Shown: piece after piece, positions 26,242 to 37,284 of the stretch
Numbering within the stretch: position 1 is the first letter of the stretch
Layout of the letters: each line of letters starts with the position of its first letter
Source of the DNA: an uncultured Ruminococcus sp.
GTDB lineage: Bacteria > Bacillota > Clostridia > Oscillospirales > Ruminococcaceae
Reading direction: 5' to 3'
DNA length: 42,977 nt
Assembly (NCBI GenBank): GCA_949291345.1
Contig: CASEVP010000030.1
Coordinates: 1-42,977, forward strand
The notes under the pieces: generated by a model
What the model was told of the DNA's origin: nothing
The model's database searches: none
Seen by the model: the letters and a program-made list of their open reading frames with translations, nothing else
Position numbers and translations under genes: made by a program

Positions 26242-29200
26242 TTAGTTTAGTGAAGATGGTATAGAGGACGACTGCATGGAAGCATTGTGCTCTAAATACG
26301 CATCATTTTTTACGATCTTGACATTATTATATACGTCCATACCTGTGCCTGCAGGGATTAGCTTACCAATGATGACATTTTCCTTTAGACCATACAGATA
26401 GTCGCTCTTTCCACGAATAGCTGCATCGGTGAGTGCCTTTGTGGTTTCCTGGAAAGATGCCGCCGACAAGAAACTATCAGAACTGGAGGAAGCCTTAGTG
26501 ATACCCTGCAGTACCGGTTCATAGGTGACCATAGCGACTTCTGTTTCTCCCGTATTGATGCGTTCCTGAAGCTCGTCATTAATTTCATCAATTTTACGGC
26601 GATCCACCAGAGCACCCGGTAACAGATAACTGCTGCCCGAATCATCCACCTTGACTTTACGAAGCATCTGGCGGACAATAACTTCAATGTGCTTGTCATT
26701 GATGTCAACACCTTGGAGACGATATACCTTCTGTACTTCGCTAATAATGTAATCCTGTACCGCTTGCACTCCTAAAATATTGAGGATATCACCGGGGAAT
26801 ACGTTTCCTTCGGTCATACGTGTACCCTTAGCGATGTGTTCCCCTTCCCGTACGCGAATCTTGAAGTTGTAGTGAATTGGATAAGATTCTGATTCACCGG
26901 TTTCTTCGTTGGTGACAATAATGGTACGTGCAGTTTTAATTTCCTCAATATGCACCACACCGTCAATGCGGGAGAGTACAGAAGCATTTTTTGGATGACG
27001 GCTTTCGAACAATTCTTCAACACGAGGCAGACCCTGTGTAATATCTTCAGCGGAAGCGATACCGCCGGTATGGAAGGTACGCATGGTCAACTGTGTACCC
27101 GGTTCACCAATGGACTGTGCGGCGATAATACCAACCGCTTCGCCTACAGAAACCAAATTGCCGTTTGCGAGGTTCATGCCGTAGCACTTAGCACAGACGC
27201 CCTGTCTGGAGCGGCACATGAGGACGGAACGAATTTTAATGCGTTCCATGCCACAGTCGATAATTTTTTGTGCATCAGATTCTGTCAGCATTTTATTTTT
27301 CGAGATCATCAGTTCACCTGTCTGTGGATCTCGTAGATCCTCTACTAGGTAACGGCCAACCAGACGATCTGCGAGCTTTTCAATAAGTTCATTTCCGTTG
27401 CGGATCTCGTAAATTTCCAGACCATCGGTTGCGCCGCAGTCCTGTTCACGGATGATTACATCCTGAGAAACGTCTACAAGACGACGTGTCAGATAACCAG
27501 AGTCTGCGGTACGAAGCGCTGTATCCGCCAAACCTTTACGAGCGCCACGGGAAGAAATGAAGTATTCCAGAATGTTCAGACCTTCACGGTAGTTGGAACG
27601 AATTGGCATTTCGATGGTAGCACCGGAAGTATTTGCAATCAGACCACGCATACCAGCCAGCTGACGGATCTGCGAGATACTACCACGGGCACCAGAGTCT
27701 GCCTTGATGAAAATGGGGTTATACCGATATAGACCAGTTTGCAGTGCTACGGTAACGTCGTTAGTGGCTTTGTTCCAAATTTCAATGAAGCGTTTTGATT
27801 TTTCAGTTGCAGAGATGTAGCCATATTCATACTGGGTCGTAATATCGTCAACCTGTGCGTCGGCATTTTTGACGATATCCCATTTCGATTTTGGGATTTC
27901 TGCATCACATACGGCAACAGTAATGGCTGCTTTCGTCGAATATTTAAAACCGGTTGCTTTAATCTTATCTAATACTTCCGAAGTAGTGGTAGTACCGTGA
28001 ATTTTGATACAACGGTCAATAATCTGTCCCAATTGTTTTTTGCCAACCAAGAACGCTACTTCTAGATCAAACTGCTTTTCCGAATTGGTACGATCTACAT
28101 ATCCCAAATTCTGCGGAATATTTTCGTTAAAGATCAAGCGACCGACGGTACAGTCAATGATTTTCGAAACGCGTTTTTCACCAATGTCCTTTGTAATGCG
28201 CACTTTAATTTTTGCGTGGATGGAAATATCTCCTTCCTGATATGCCATAAGTGCTTCATTCACATCACGAAAGACCTTGCCTTCACCTTTTTCGCCGTCT
28301 TTTTCCATGGTAAGGTAATAAGATCCCAGTACCATATCCTGTGTTGGAACTGCAACCGGACGACCGTCGGAAGGCTTAAGCAAGTTGTTGGCAGCCAACA
28401 TTAAGAATCTAGCTTCAGCTTGTGCTTCTGCGGAAAGCGGCAGATGTACTGCCATCTGGTCACCGTCAAAGTCTGCGTTAAAGGCAGAGCATACCAGTGG
28501 GTGGAGTTTCAAGGCACGACCTTCGACCAAAACCGGTTCAACAGCCTGGATACCCAGACGGTGCAGCGTAGGCGCACGGTTTAGAAGAACCGGATGATCA
28601 TGGATGACATTTTCCAATGCGTCCCATACTTCAGCAGAGGCACGATCCACCATTTTTCTAGCGCTTTTAATATTGGCGCTTCCCTTGGTGTCCACTAGAC
28701 GTTTGATAACGAATGGCTTAAAGAGCTCCAGTGCCATTTCCTTTGGTAAACCACACTGATACATCTTCAGTTCAGGGCCTACAACGATAACTGAACGACC
28801 AGAATAGTCTACACGTTTGCCTAAAAGGTTCTGACGGAAACGTCCTTGTTTTCCCTTCAGCATATCGGACAGGGATTTCAGCGCACGGTTGTTTGGCCCC
28901 GTGACTGGTCTGCCATGACGACCATTGTCGATCAAGGCGTCTACCGCTTCCTGGAGCATTCTTTTTTCGTTGCGGACAATAATTTCGGGTGCGTCCAGTT
29001 CCAACATTCGTTTCAAACGGTTGTTCCGGTTAATAACACGCCGATATAGGTCATTCAGATCCGAAGTGGCATAGCGGCCGCCGTCGAGCATAACCATCGG
29101 ACGCAGATCCGGCGGAATTACTGGAATCGCATCCAGAATCATCCATTCTGGACGATTGCCGGACTGACGAAATGCTTCAACGATTTCCAGACGTTTTAAG

Positions 29201-29817
29201 AGTTTTACTCGTTTCTGACCCGAAGTAAGACCGGCGAGTTCTGTTTTCAGCTCCGCTGCCAGTTCATCCAGATTAATTTGTTGCAGGAGTTTCTGAATTG
29301 CTTCTGCTCCCATGCCTGCTTCAAATTCGTCACCATATTTTTCACGGTAGGAGAAGTACTCTTTATCGGTGAGCAGTTGTTTGGGCACAAGGTCGGTTGT
29401 ACCCGGATCGAGTACGATGAATTTGGTGAAGTACAATACTTCTTCCAGACGCTTCTGTGAAATTTCCAGCATCTGCCCGATACGGGACGGTGTGCCTTTA
29501 AAATACCAGATATGAGAAACTGGTGCAGCCAGTTCGATATGTCCCATCCGTTCACGGCGCACCTTTGCACGTGTTACTTCTACACCGCAGCGATCACAGA
29601 CTTTACCTTTAAAACGGATTTTCTTAAATTTACCGCAGAAACATTCCCAGTCCTTCGTTGGTCCAAAAATACGTTCGCAATACAGACCGTCACGTTCCGG
29701 TTTTTGTGTACGGTAGTTGATTGTCTCAGGACGTTCTACAGCACCATAAGACCACTCCCGGATGCGTTCCGGAGAGGCGAGACAAATCTTAATGGATTCA
29801 AAATTCTTAAATTCCAA
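26242..29817 (-). CDS. rpoC: DNA-directed RNA polymerase beta' subunit
   Basis: Largest catalytic subunit of RNA polymerase. I start it at TTG 29817, because AGGAGG lies seven bases upstream and the protein then begins [17 protein letters not shown], as homologues do. The product has 1191 residues, normal for Firmicutes. The first zinc site uses Cys59, Cys61, Cys74 and Cys77. The catalytic NADFDGDQM holds Asp449, Asp451 and Asp453. The second zinc site is in [13 protein letters not shown]. The trigger-loop and bridge-helix regions ([11 protein letters not shown] and the following) are present. It lies 107 bases after rpoB, with a structured intergenic segment. Confidence 0.97.
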   Translation of the reverse strand: MEFKNFESIKICLASPERIREWSYGAVERPETINYRTQKPERDGLYCERIFGPTKDWECFCGKFKKIRFKGKVCDRCGVEVTRAKVRRERMGHIELAAPVSHIWYFKGTPSRIGQMLEISQKRLEEVLYFTKFIVLDPGTTDLVPKQLLTDKEYFSYREKYGDEFEAGMGAEAIQKLLQQINLDELAAELKTELAGLTSGQKRVKLLKRLEIVEAFRQSGNRPEWMILDAIPVIPPDLRPMVMLDGGRYATSDLNDLYRRVINRNNRLKRMLELDAPEIIVRNEKRMLQEAVDALIDNGRHGRPVTGPNNRALKSLSDMLKGKQGRFRQNLLGKRVDYSGRSVIVVGPELKMYQCGLPKEMALELFKPFVIKRLVDTKGSANIKSARKMVDRASAEVWDALENVIHDHPVLLNRAPTLHRLGIQAVEPVLVEGRALKLHPLVCSAFNADFDGDQMAVHLPLSAEAQAEARFLMLAANNLLKPSDGRPVAVPTQDMVLGSYYLTMEKDGEKGEGKVFRDVNEALMAYQEGDISIHAKIKVRITKDIGEKRVSKIIDCTVGRLIFNENIPQNLGYVDRTNSEKQFDLEVAFLVGKKQLGQIIDRCIKIHGTTTTSEVLDKIKATGFKYSTKAAITVAVCDAEIPKSKWDIVKNADAQVDDITTQYEYGYISATEKSKRFIEIWNKATNDVTVALQTGLYRYNPIFIKADSGARGSISQIRQLAGMRGLIANTSGATIEMPIRSNYREGLNILEYFISSRGARKGLADTALRTADSGYLTRRLVDVSQDVIIREQDCGATDGLEIYEIRNGNELIEKLADRLVGRYLVEDLRDPQTGELMISKNKMLTESDAQKIIDCGMERIKIRSVLMCRSRQGVCAKCYGMNLANGNLVSVGEAVGIIAAQSIGEPGTQLTMRTFHTGGIASAEDITQGLPRVEELFESRHPKNASVLSRIDGVVHIEEIKTARTIIVTNEETGESESYPIHYNFKIRVREGEHIAKGTRMTEGNVFPGDILNILGVQAVQDYIISEVQKVYRLQGVDINDKHIEVIVRQMLRKVKVDDSGSSYLLPGALVDRRKIDEINDELQERINTGETEVAMVTYEPVLQGITKASSSSDSFLSAASFQETTKALTDAAIRGKSDYLYGLKENVIIGKLIPAGTGMDVYNNVKIVKNDAYLEHNASMQSSSIPSSLN

Positions 29818-29847
29818 ACCGTTACCTCCTACGATATCTATGAGGAA

Positions 29848-29880
29848 ACAGGAGAGACGGGCATTTTTCCCGTTCCCTGT
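29848..29880 (-). other. Structured rpoB-rpoC intergenic hairpin
   Basis: ACGGG/CCCGT (29857-29861 with 29869-29873) is nested in ACAGG/CCTGT (29848-29852 with 29876-29880). No T-run follows in the minus direction, so it does not look like a terminator. It lies about 30 bases before the rpoC TTG and could be an RNA processing or attenuation element. Confidence 0.4.
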
Positions 29881-29924
29881 CAATTGTGGATAATTTTTTG
29901 AAAAAGAGAAGGATGGCTTGCCGA

Positions 29925-32900
29925 TCAGAACAGGTCATCATCACCGTCTAAGTCAAACAAGTCTTCATCACCGGTATCTTGGGCACCAACAATACTATCG
30001 CCCAGCAGGTCATCCTCTGTATCGGAATCTTTAAAAGAAAGTCCTGCGTCTTCCATATCTTTTTCAGCGCCTTCGTACAGCAGCGTGTCCTCTGCATCGT
30101 CTGCAAAACTTACTGGCTGCGGAATGATTGCGTCATCTTCGTCAAAGTTGGATTTTAGGTCAATTTCCTCTTGGTTGCTGTCGAGCGCCTTAACGTCCAG
30201 ACCTAAGGACTGCATTTCTTTAATGAGTACCTTAAAGGATTCTGGCAGACCTGGTTTTGGTACGTTCTGTCCCTTGACAATTGCCTCGTAGGTATTGACA
30301 CGCCCAACCGTATCATCTGATTTTACTGTAAGGATTTCTTGCAGCGTGTAGGCAGCACCGTATGCTTCCAGTGCCCATACTTCCATTTCACCAAAGCGTT
30401 GTCCGCCGAACTGTGCCTTACCGCCTAACGGCTGTTGTGTTACCAATGCATAAGGACCTACGGAACGTGCGTGAATCTTATCATCTACCAGGTGATGGAG
30501 TTTCAGGTAGTACATATAGCCCACAGTAACCCGGTTATCGAACTTTTCGCCGGTACGGCCATCGTACAGTGTGAATTTTCCATCTTCGTTCATTTCCAAG
30601 GCCTTGGGATTGATAACTTTATCCATTGGTTTTAGTTCAAAGGGATCATTACGGTGTTCTTTGTTCTTTTCGTTTGCTTCCCGGAAACATGCACGGATAT
30701 CATCTTCATGCGCACCGTCAAATACCGGTGTCATAATGTGCCAGCCCAGTGCTTTTGCTGCCAGACCCAGATGCACTTCCAGTACCTGTCCAATGTTCAT
30801 ACGGGATGGTACGCCGAGCGGGTTTAATACAATATCCAGTGGTGTGCCGTCCGGCAGGAATGGCATATCTTCTTCCGGCAAGATACGGGAAACAACGCCT
30901 TTGTTTCCGTGACGTCCTGCCATTTTGTCGCCAATGGAAATCTTACGTTTCTGTGCGATATAGCAGCGTACCAGCATATTAACGCCCGGAGAGAGCTCAT
31001 CGCAATTATCCCTTGTAAAGATCTTGACATCTACGATAATGCCGGCTTCACCATGCGGAAGTTTCAGCGAGTTGTCGCGAACTTCTCTAGCTTTTTCGCC
31101 GAAAATCGCACGCAAAAGGCGTTCTTCAGCTGTTAGTTCGGTTTCTCCCTTCGGTGTTACCTTGCCGACCAAGATATCTCCTGAATGGACTTCTGCACCA
31201 ATGCGGATAATACCATTTTCGTCCAGATCTCTGAGGGCATCCTCGCCCACATTCGGAATATCACGTGTAATTTCTTCGGGACCCAATTTGGTATCACGAC
31301 ATTCAATCTCGTATTCTTCGATGTGTACAGAAGTAAATACATCTTCACGAACTAGACGCTCGTTTAATAGTACAGCGTCCTCGTAATTGTATCCTTCCCA
31401 AGTCATGAATCCGATGAGGGCATTTTTTCCTAAGGAAATCTCGCCGTCACAGGTTGCCGGACCATCAGCTAGAACCTGTCCCTTGTGCACTTGCTCACCG
31501 ACATTGACGATAGGACGCTGATTGATGCAGGTAGACTGGTTAGAACGCTTAAATTTTTGTAAACGATACTTGTGTACCTTTTGTTCATTGTCAACCAAAA
31601 CAATTTCATCTGCGGAGACAGTGTCAATCACACCGTCATATTCCGAAACAATGCAAACACCCGAGTCAACTGCGGCTTTATATTCCATGCCAGTGCCAAC
31701 GAACGGGCGCTCTGTTTTCAAAAGGGGTACAGCTTGACGCTGCATGTTTGAACCCATGAGGGCACGGTTTGCGTCATCGTTTTCCAGGAATGGAATCATA
31801 GAAGTTGCTACAGAAACAACCATTTTCGGAGAAACGTCCATGAAATCAACTTTGTCGGCTTCAATTTCCAGAATCTGATCCCGGAAACGACCTGCCACCT
31901 TTGCATTTGCAAAGTGCCCGTCCTCCGTCAGTGGTTCATTTGCCTGTGCTACGATGTAGTTGTCTTCCATATCAGCAGTCATATAAACGACTTCATCTGT
32001 GACAACGCCGGTAGCTTTATTCACTCTGCGATAGGGTGCTTCAATAAAACCGTATTGATTAATGCGTGCAAAAGTTGCCAGATAGGAAATCAAACCGATG
32101 TTCGGACCTTCCGGTGTTTCGATGGGGCACATTCTGCCGTAGTGGCTGTAGTGTACATCACGTACTTCAAATCCGGCGCGATCACGGGACAAACCACCAG
32201 GACCCAGCGCAGAAAGACGGCGTTTATGAGTCAGTTCAGCCAGCGGGTTGTTCTGATCCATGAACTGTGACAGCGGGGAGGAACCAAAGAATTCCTTAAT
32301 AGCAGAAGTTACTGGCCGAATGTTTACCAGTGCCTGCGGGGTAATGACGTCCATATCCTGTGCCTGGATGTTCATACGTTCTCGAATAACGCGTTCCATA
32401 CGGGTGAATCCGATGCGGAACTGGTTTTGCAATAGTTCACCGACGGAGCGGATACGGCGGTTACCGAGATGGTCAATATCGTCGATCGTGCCTACGCCGT
32501 CGCATAGGTTCAGAAAATAGCTGATAGTCGCATAGATATCATCCAGAATGATATGTTTTGGTACAAGGTCATCAGCACGGCTGATGATCTGTTGGCGTAA
32601 TGTTTTTTCGTCCTGGGCATTTTCCAGAATTTCTTGCAGGATATCGTATCGCACTTTTTCGCTGATACCTAGCTCCTCGCAATCAATATCGACGTAGTTT
32701 TGGATATCCACCATACCGTTGCCGATGATTTTCACTTCTTTTTCCACGAAACGGATTTCATTTTCACCCGTTTCCGTTACATAATATTCCTTGGTTTCTA
32801 CCTTGATAAACGCCTCTTTGATGCCGGCTTCCTGTACCTGCATTGCCTGATCGAAGGTCAAGGTCGCACCTTCATCAAAGAGTACTTCGCCGGTCGTCTC

Positions 32901-33794
32901 ATTGACAACAGGGCGAGACAGCTCGTGACCGGCAAGACGGCTCGCGATCCCTAGTTTTTTATTATACTTATAGCGTCCAAACCGGCATAGATCATAGCGC
33001 TTTGCATCAAAGAACAAATTGTTCAAATGCGTGGTCGAGCTTTCTACCGTTGGCGGTTCACCGGGGCGTAGCTTTTTATATACATCAATGAGGGCTTCCT
33101 CTGTATTTTTTGTAGTGTCTTTCTGGAGAATGGTTTGTGTCAGCCGTTCGTCGCTGCCAAACATTTTTGCGATTTCTTCATCGCTGCCGATGCCGAGTGC
33201 ACGAATAAACGTGGTAATGGGAATCTTTCGGTTTTTGTCAATGCGGACATACACCACATCGTTAGAGTCCATTTCGTACTCCAGCCATGCGCCCCGGTTG
33301 GGAATAACGGTAGAACTGAACAAATCTTTACCGGTGCGGTCTTTTTCGCAGGCATAATATACGCCGGGCGATCGTACCAGCTGAGAGACAATAACACGTT
33401 CCGCACCGTTGATGACAAAGGTACCGCTGTCGGTCATAAGCGGAAAATCGCCCATATAGATTTCGCTTTCCTTCACCTCGCCGGTTTCTTTATTCAAGAG
33501 CGTAGCGGTGACACGCAGAGGCGCTGCATAGGTGACGTCCTGTTCTTTACATTCTGCAATAGAATATTTCGGGGTGTCGTCGATCCGGTAATCCACAAAA
33601 TTCAGAACCAGATTTCCGTTGTAGTCGGTAATGGAAGAAACGTCGCGAAAGACTTCTTTCAGTCCTTTTTCGCGGAACCAGTTGTAAGAATTTTTTTGTA
33701 CTTCAATCAGGTTCGGCATTTCTAGAACTTCGTTGATCTTGCCGAAGTTCATACGAACGTTTTTCCCGCACTTTTTTGGCGTAACATGCACCAT
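29925..33794 (-). CDS. rpoB: DNA-directed RNA polymerase beta subunit
   Basis: Catalytic RNA polymerase subunit that forms the active centre with RpoC and carries the rifampicin pocket. I start it at ATG 33794, with AAGGAGG ten bases upstream, giving 1289 residues. The rifampicin region is at about 504-532 and includes [20 protein letters not shown]; the positions equal to E. coli Gln513, Asp516, His526 and Ser531 are all wild type, so no known resistance change is visible. [13 protein letters not shown] and [15 protein letters not shown] motifs are intact. The C terminus carries an acidic tail. rplJ and rplL, the usual upstream neighbours, are absent; it has its own consensus promoter. Confidence 0.97.
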   Translation of the reverse strand: MVHVTPKKCGKNVRMNFGKINEVLEMPNLIEVQKNSYNWFREKGLKEVFRDVSSITDYNGNLVLNFVDYRIDDTPKYSIAECKEQDVTYAAPLRVTATLLNKETGEVKESEIYMGDFPLMTDSGTFVINGAERVIVSQLVRSPGVYYACEKDRTGKDLFSSTVIPNRGAWLEYEMDSNDVVYVRIDKNRKIPITTFIRALGIGSDEEIAKMFGSDERLTQTILQKDTTKNTEEALIDVYKKLRPGEPPTVESSTTHLNNLFFDAKRYDLCRFGRYKYNKKLGIASRLAGHELSRPVVNETTGEVLFDEGATLTFDQAMQVQEAGIKEAFIKVETKEYYVTETGENEIRFVEKEVKIIGNGMVDIQNYVDIDCEELGISEKVRYDILQEILENAQDEKTLRQQIISRADDLVPKHIILDDIYATISYFLNLCDGVGTIDDIDHLGNRRIRSVGELLQNQFRIGFTRMERVIRERMNIQAQDMDVITPQALVNIRPVTSAIKEFFGSSPLSQFMDQNNPLAELTHKRRLSALGPGGLSRDRAGFEVRDVHYSHYGRMCPIETPEGPNIGLISYLATFARINQYGFIEAPYRRVNKATGVVTDEVVYMTADMEDNYIVAQANEPLTEDGHFANAKVAGRFRDQILEIEADKVDFMDVSPKMVVSVATSMIPFLENDDANRALMGSNMQRQAVPLLKTERPFVGTGMEYKAAVDSGVCIVSEYDGVIDTVSADEIVLVDNEQKVHKYRLQKFKRSNQSTCINQRPIVNVGEQVHKGQVLADGPATCDGEISLGKNALIGFMTWEGYNYEDAVLLNERLVREDVFTSVHIEEYEIECRDTKLGPEEITRDIPNVGEDALRDLDENGIIRIGAEVHSGDILVGKVTPKGETELTAEERLLRAIFGEKAREVRDNSLKLPHGEAGIIVDVKIFTRDNCDELSPGVNMLVRCYIAQKRKISIGDKMAGRHGNKGVVSRILPEEDMPFLPDGTPLDIVLNPLGVPSRMNIGQVLEVHLGLAAKALGWHIMTPVFDGAHEDDIRACFREANEKNKEHRNDPFELKPMDKVINPKALEMNEDGKFTLYDGRTGEKFDNRVTVGYMYYLKLHHLVDDKIHARSVGPYALVTQQPLGGKAQFGGQRFGEMEVWALEAYGAAYTLQEILTVKSDDTVGRVNTYEAIVKGQNVPKPGLPESFKVLIKEMQSLGLDVKALDSNQEEIDLKSNFDEDDAIIPQPVSFADDAEDTLLYEGAEKDMEDAGLSFKDSDTEDDLLGDSIVGAQDTGDEDLFDLDGDDDLF

Positions 33795-33878
33795 TGGCGA
33801 AAAACCTCCTTGTTCTTTGTCAGACAAAATGAGCCTGCCGGAGCGAAACTTTCATTTTTTAAAAAATTAAAAAAACAC

Positions 33879-33908
33879 TTGACAGGCACGGGCGGAATGT
33901 GGTATACT
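33879..33908 (+). promoter_or_regulatory. Opposing promoter inside the rpoB leader
   Basis: A perfect TTGACA at 33879-33884 is followed by 18 bases and TATACT at 33903-33908. The spacer is GC-rich, so this is not a by-product of AT content. Transcription would begin near 33915 and run toward and through the rpoB promoter. Confidence 0.6.
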
Positions 33909-33914
33909 ATTTTA

Positions 33915-34045
33915 CTTAAATATACATTTGCACATTTCGATACATTTTATAATTATATAACATTAAAAAAACCATGTCAAGCACTTTATGTAAATTTTGT
34001 ACAATATTGTATGACAGCATCATATTTGAAGTGCTTTTTTGTTAA
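33915..34045 (+). ncRNA. Candidate small RNA antisense to the start of the rpoB message
   Basis: Between the promoter at 33879-33908 and the T-run at 34035-34042 there is no ORF with a ribosome site. The 3' end has AAGCACTT (33979-33986) pairing with AAGTGCTT (34029-34036), then TTTTT, in the form of a terminator with a long loop that contains the palindrome TACAATATTGTA. The predicted RNA of about 130 bases would overlap the first 30 bases of the rpoB message. Function and even existence are inferred. Confidence 0.35.
33952..33980 (-). promoter_or_regulatory. Perfect consensus promoter of rpoB-rpoC
   Basis: On the minus strand, TTGACA (33975-33980) and TATAAT (33952-33957) are both exact and have a 17-base spacer. 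Initiation near 33945 gives a leader of about 150 bases. This matches the very high demand for RNA polymerase. Confidence 0.85.
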
Positions 34046-34125
34046 TAGCCACAAAAACCCGGTGGAGCAGTTTGTATGAATTCAGATGGAGTACAAAAAT
34101 GTTTCTCTTTTAAGTTGTTTCTGCC

Positions 34126-34154
34126 TTTACAATTTCTTTCAATCGTGCTATAAT
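34126..34154 (+). promoter_or_regulatory. SigA-type promoter of comM
   Basis: TTTACA at 34126-34131 and TATAAT at 34149-34154 with a 17-base spacer. The leader before comM would be about 190 bases. No ORF with a good ribosome site lies between. Confidence 0.7.
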
Positions 34155-34352
34155 CGTGGTAGATGAATCAGAGCCTGTTATGAGAAAAACAGGCATATGG
34201 GAAAGACAGCCGGAACAGCACGGCAAGATTATATGGCCGGCGGTTATCCGGCAGGAATCGGCATGCGGTTACTAGCAAAATTTGTTGAAAGCGCATGCAT
34301 TTTTGTTTCTTGGGAGCAAGTTTCGGCGAAAATGAAAATTGAGGTGGAGCAT

Positions 34353-35876
34353 ATGGTCACGCAGATCAGCAGTTTTGGGCTGTATGGTATGAATGCGTTT
34401 CCGGTGACAGTAGAAGTGAGTTTGTCCAGAGGTACGCCTTATTTTGAGATTGTGGGACTACCGGATAATGCGGTTCGGGAGAGCAGGGAGCGGATTCGGT
34501 CAGCACTGGAGAATATGGGAATTCCGATGCCGCCGAGTCGGATTATCGTGAATCTGGCGCCGGCAGACGTGAAAAAGGCGGGGACGATGTACGATCTGCC
34601 AATTCTGTTGGGGATACTGGTCTGCATGGGGCGGATCGAACCCCAGCCGTCGGAACGTTGTTATATTGGAGAGGTTTCCCTGACGGGGGATACCTGCAGC
34701 GTCAATGGCGTACTGCCTATGGCACTGGCGGCTGTTTCGGCAGGAGTAACGGAATTGTATGTTCCTGCGGGTAACTGTGCTGAGGCGGCTGCGGCACAAT
34801 TGTGCGTTTATGGTGTTGATACGATATTACATTTGATATCCCATCTGGAACATGAGATACAGCTGGAGCGCACGAAGAACTATCAATTTACCGAAGAGGC
34901 TTTTCCTGGTACACTGGACTTTGCGGATGTTAAGGGACAACAAAACGCCAAGTATGCGTTGGAGATTGCAGCGGCGGGTGGCCATAATGCCCTGATGATT
35001 GGAAGTCCCGGCAGTGGAAAAAGTATGCTTGCCAAGCGGCTTGCGACGATTCTGCCGCCGATGACCAAAGAAGAGGCACTGGAAACCACACAAATCTATT
35101 CGGTAGCGGGATTGTTGCGAGGAAGTCAGTCATTTGTGCCAAGACGGCCGTTTCGTTCCCCGCACCATACCGTTTCTGGTGCGGGATTGGTAGGCGGCGG
35201 TACCATTCCTCACCCCGGAGAGATTTCTCTGGCACATAACGGTGTTCTTTTTCTGGATGAACTGGCGGAATTTGATCGGCGGACGCTGGAGATCATGCGT
35301 CAGCCATTGGAAGACGATAAGGTGACCATTACCCGTGCATCGGGCACTATCACTTATCCGTGTCGATTTATGTTGATTGGTGCGATGAATCCTTGCCCTT
35401 GCGGATATTTTGGACATCCGAAACATAAGTGTACGTGTACGTCTAGACAAGTGCACCAGTATCTCAGTCGGATATCCGGACCGCTTCTGGATCGATTTGA
35501 TCTACATATCGATGTGGATCCGGTTCCGTTTGAATTGCTTGCCTCCCCCCAAAAGGCAGAACCTTCATCCGAAATCCGCAGGCGTGTTATGCGGGCAAGA
35601 GAAATTCAAGAACAGCGGCTGCGGGATGCTGGAGTATTCTGCAATGCCGCCATTCCGGCAGGACAAGTGCAGCAATATTGCCCGATGGAGGACAGTGCAA
35701 AGGAGATGCTTCGTTCGGTGTTTGAAAATCTGGGTCTGAGTGCTCGTGCGTATGAGCGGATTTTGAAGGTGGCACGCACTGTGGCAGATCTGGATGGCAG
35801 TGAAAGTATTCGAAAAGCACATATAGCCTGTGCAGTACAGTTTCGGAGCTTGGATCGAAAATACTGGAAAAAATAA
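34353..35876 (+). CDS. comM: YifB/ComM-type AAA+ ATPase (Mg-chelatase-like)
   Basis: A hexameric AAA+ ATPase; in naturally competent species ComM aids branch migration during recombination of incoming DNA. I start it at ATG 34353, with GAGG eight bases upstream, which gives 507 residues, the family length. Upstream in-frame starts at 34197 and 34332 lack ribosome sites. The N-terminal Lon-like domain (about 1-165) has the family opening ISSFGLYGMNAFPVTVEV. Walker A GSPGSGKS is at 217-224, Walker B LFLDE at 299-303, GAMNPCPCGYFGH follows, and the C-terminal domain has LSARAYERILKVARTVADLD. Whether this organism is competent is unknown. Confidence 0.94.
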   Translation: MVTQISSFGLYGMNAFPVTVEVSLSRGTPYFEIVGLPDNAVRESRERIRSALENMGIPMPPSRIIVNLAPADVKKAGTMYDLPILLGILVCMGRIEPQPSERCYIGEVSLTGDTCSVNGVLPMALAAVSAGVTELYVPAGNCAEAAAAQLCVYGVDTILHLISHLEHEIQLERTKNYQFTEEAFPGTLDFADVKGQQNAKYALEIAAAGGHNALMIGSPGSGKSMLAKRLATILPPMTKEEALETTQIYSVAGLLRGSQSFVPRRPFRSPHHTVSGAGLVGGGTIPHPGEISLAHNGVLFLDELAEFDRRTLEIMRQPLEDDKVTITRASGTITYPCRFMLIGAMNPCPCGYFGHPKHKCTCTSRQVHQYLSRISGPLLDRFDLHIDVDPVPFELLASPQKAEPSSEIRRRVMRAREIQEQRLRDAGVFCNAAIPAGQVQQYCPMEDSAKEMLRSVFENLGLSARAYERILKVARTVADLDGSESIRKAHIACAVQFRSLDRKYWKK

Positions 35877-36012
35877 AAAATTGTTAACATTGGATTGGAG
35901 TTTACTTTTACGGCGAGTAATGGTATTTGAAAATTTGCCCAATGTTTTGATATGACCAATTCGAAATAGTCGTTCAAGTACGAGAAAACAGAAAAATCGG
36001 AAAGGAAATTTC

Positions 36013-37182
36013 ATGAATCGAATTTATCAACCGAAGCAGAAAAAAGAAAAGAAAGTCCCTTGGGTGGTGCTGTATTGGCGAGGGTTGGACAAATCGCTGA
36101 TATTGGCGGCACTGCTTTGTTCAGGGCTCAGTGTTTTGATGTTGTATTCTATTTGGCAGAACCAGATCATTAGTACCGTTGGATCAAGTTATTATCGCAC
36201 ACAGCTGATTTCTTGCATTCTGGGCATGATTTGTCTAATCGTATTGTCTCTGGTAGATTATCGTAGAATTGTCAGGCTATGGTTTCTTTATGCACCGGTG
36301 GCATTGGTGCTCACGTTGCTGACATTTACTGCGCTGGGACATAAACGAAGCGGTGCGGATGATCAGGCATGGCTGAATTTGGGATTTATCCAGTTCCAGC
36401 CGTCAGAGGTGCTCAAAATTACGTTTATTCTGACGTTTTCATGTCATTTGGTAAAGACGGAAGCAAATATGAACAAACCGCTGCATATGTTGCTTTTATG
36501 TATTCACGGTGCCATTCCTACAGGGCTTGTGGCATTGCAGGGAGATTATGGTACAGCAATTGTTTTTGCTGTGGTATTTTTGTGCGTGTTATTTGCGGCC
36601 AAGATCTCGTGGAAGTACATTTTGGCATTTTTGCTTGCCATTCCCGTGCTGTTAGTGGGCGTGTGGAATTTTATTTTAGGAGATATGCATAAAAAACGAA
36701 TTTTGGTGCTGCTTCATCCGGGGACAGATCCGGAAAATTTGGAATATCAGCAGGATCGTGGCTTGGAGGCACTTTCAAATGGAAAAGTTTTTGGTGTAGG
36801 ATTGTTTTCAGGCAATGACAGTTATGTATCCGTTCCCGAACTGCACAATGACTTTATGTTTGCACAGGTGGGACAGGCATTGGGGTTTGTCGGTGCCATG
36901 GCAGTTGTGATTGTACTGGCATTCCTTTGTTTGAAAATCCTGTATGACGGCTATTATTGTGGCGACCGGCTAGGCCTGTTTTTATGTACCGGTGTATTTG
37001 CCATGCTGTTTATACATTGTGTGATGAATATTGGCATGGTACTAAAAGTGATGCCTGTAATCGGTGTCCCTTTGCCGTTTGTCAGTGCGGGCGGTACAGC
37101 CACGGTGAGCATGTATATTGCACTGGGTGTTGTGGTAAGTGTTTATAGTCATAACAGCAGGCGTCATCGGCGGCATGTTTGA
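36013..37182 (+). CDS. rodA: SEDS-family peptidoglycan polymerase (RodA/FtsW type)
   Basis: Membrane glycosyltransferase that polymerises lipid II with a class B penicillin-binding protein. It has 389 residues and about ten membrane segments. QPSEVLKITFIL, the catalytic Asp in LQGDYGTAIVF (W/QxD motif), ELHNDFMFAQVGQALGF and GVPLPFVSAGGTATVSM are all family hallmarks. The residue before GG is Ala instead of the usual Tyr. RodA rather than FtsW is chosen on the HNDF loop and lack of a division cluster, but FtsW-like paralogues exist. The AAAGGAAA site precedes the ATG. The 35877-36012 gap holds no gene and only weak promoter-like matches. Confidence 0.85.
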   Translation: MNRIYQPKQKKEKKVPWVVLYWRGLDKSLILAALLCSGLSVLMLYSIWQNQIISTVGSSYYRTQLISCILGMICLIVLSLVDYRRIVRLWFLYAPVALVLTLLTFTALGHKRSGADDQAWLNLGFIQFQPSEVLKITFILTFSCHLVKTEANMNKPLHMLLLCIHGAIPTGLVALQGDYGTAIVFAVVFLCVLFAAKISWKYILAFLLAIPVLLVGVWNFILGDMHKKRILVLLHPGTDPENLEYQQDRGLEALSNGKVFGVGLFSGNDSYVSVPELHNDFMFAQVGQALGFVGAMAVVIVLAFLCLKILYDGYYCGDRLGLFLCTGVFAMLFIHCVMNIGMVLKVMPVIGVPLPFVSAGGTATVSMYIALGVVVSVYSHNSRRHRRHV

Positions 37183-37210
37183 GAAACGGCGGATTGGTCA
37201 TAAAATATAC

Positions 37211-37239
37211 TTGCTTTTTTTTGTAAAATATGGCATAAT
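37211..37239 (+). promoter_or_regulatory. Promoter of guaA
   Basis: TTGCTT at 37211-37216 and CATAAT at 37234-37239 with a 17-base spacer. The leader is about 40 bases and no purine riboswitch fits in it. Confidence 0.55.
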
Positions 37240-37284
37240 AAAAAGAAAGAAGTGTGCGTGCTGCACGGAAAGGAAACGTAACCT

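Noticed and set aside
26242..33794. Many open frames on the plus strand opposite rpoB and rpoC
   Set aside because: They are antisense frames of highly conserved genes without ribosome sites or family features.
33786..34079. 97-codon plus-strand frame across the rpoB promoter region
   Set aside because: It runs through rpoB coding and promoter DNA, has no ribosome site and a low-complexity AT-rich translation.
34197..34352. N-terminal extension of comM
   Set aside because: The upstream starts lack ribosome sites and the family start ISSFGLYG fits ATG 34353.
37240..37284. Purine riboswitch before guaA
   Set aside because: The leader is too short and shows none of the three-way junction sequence.
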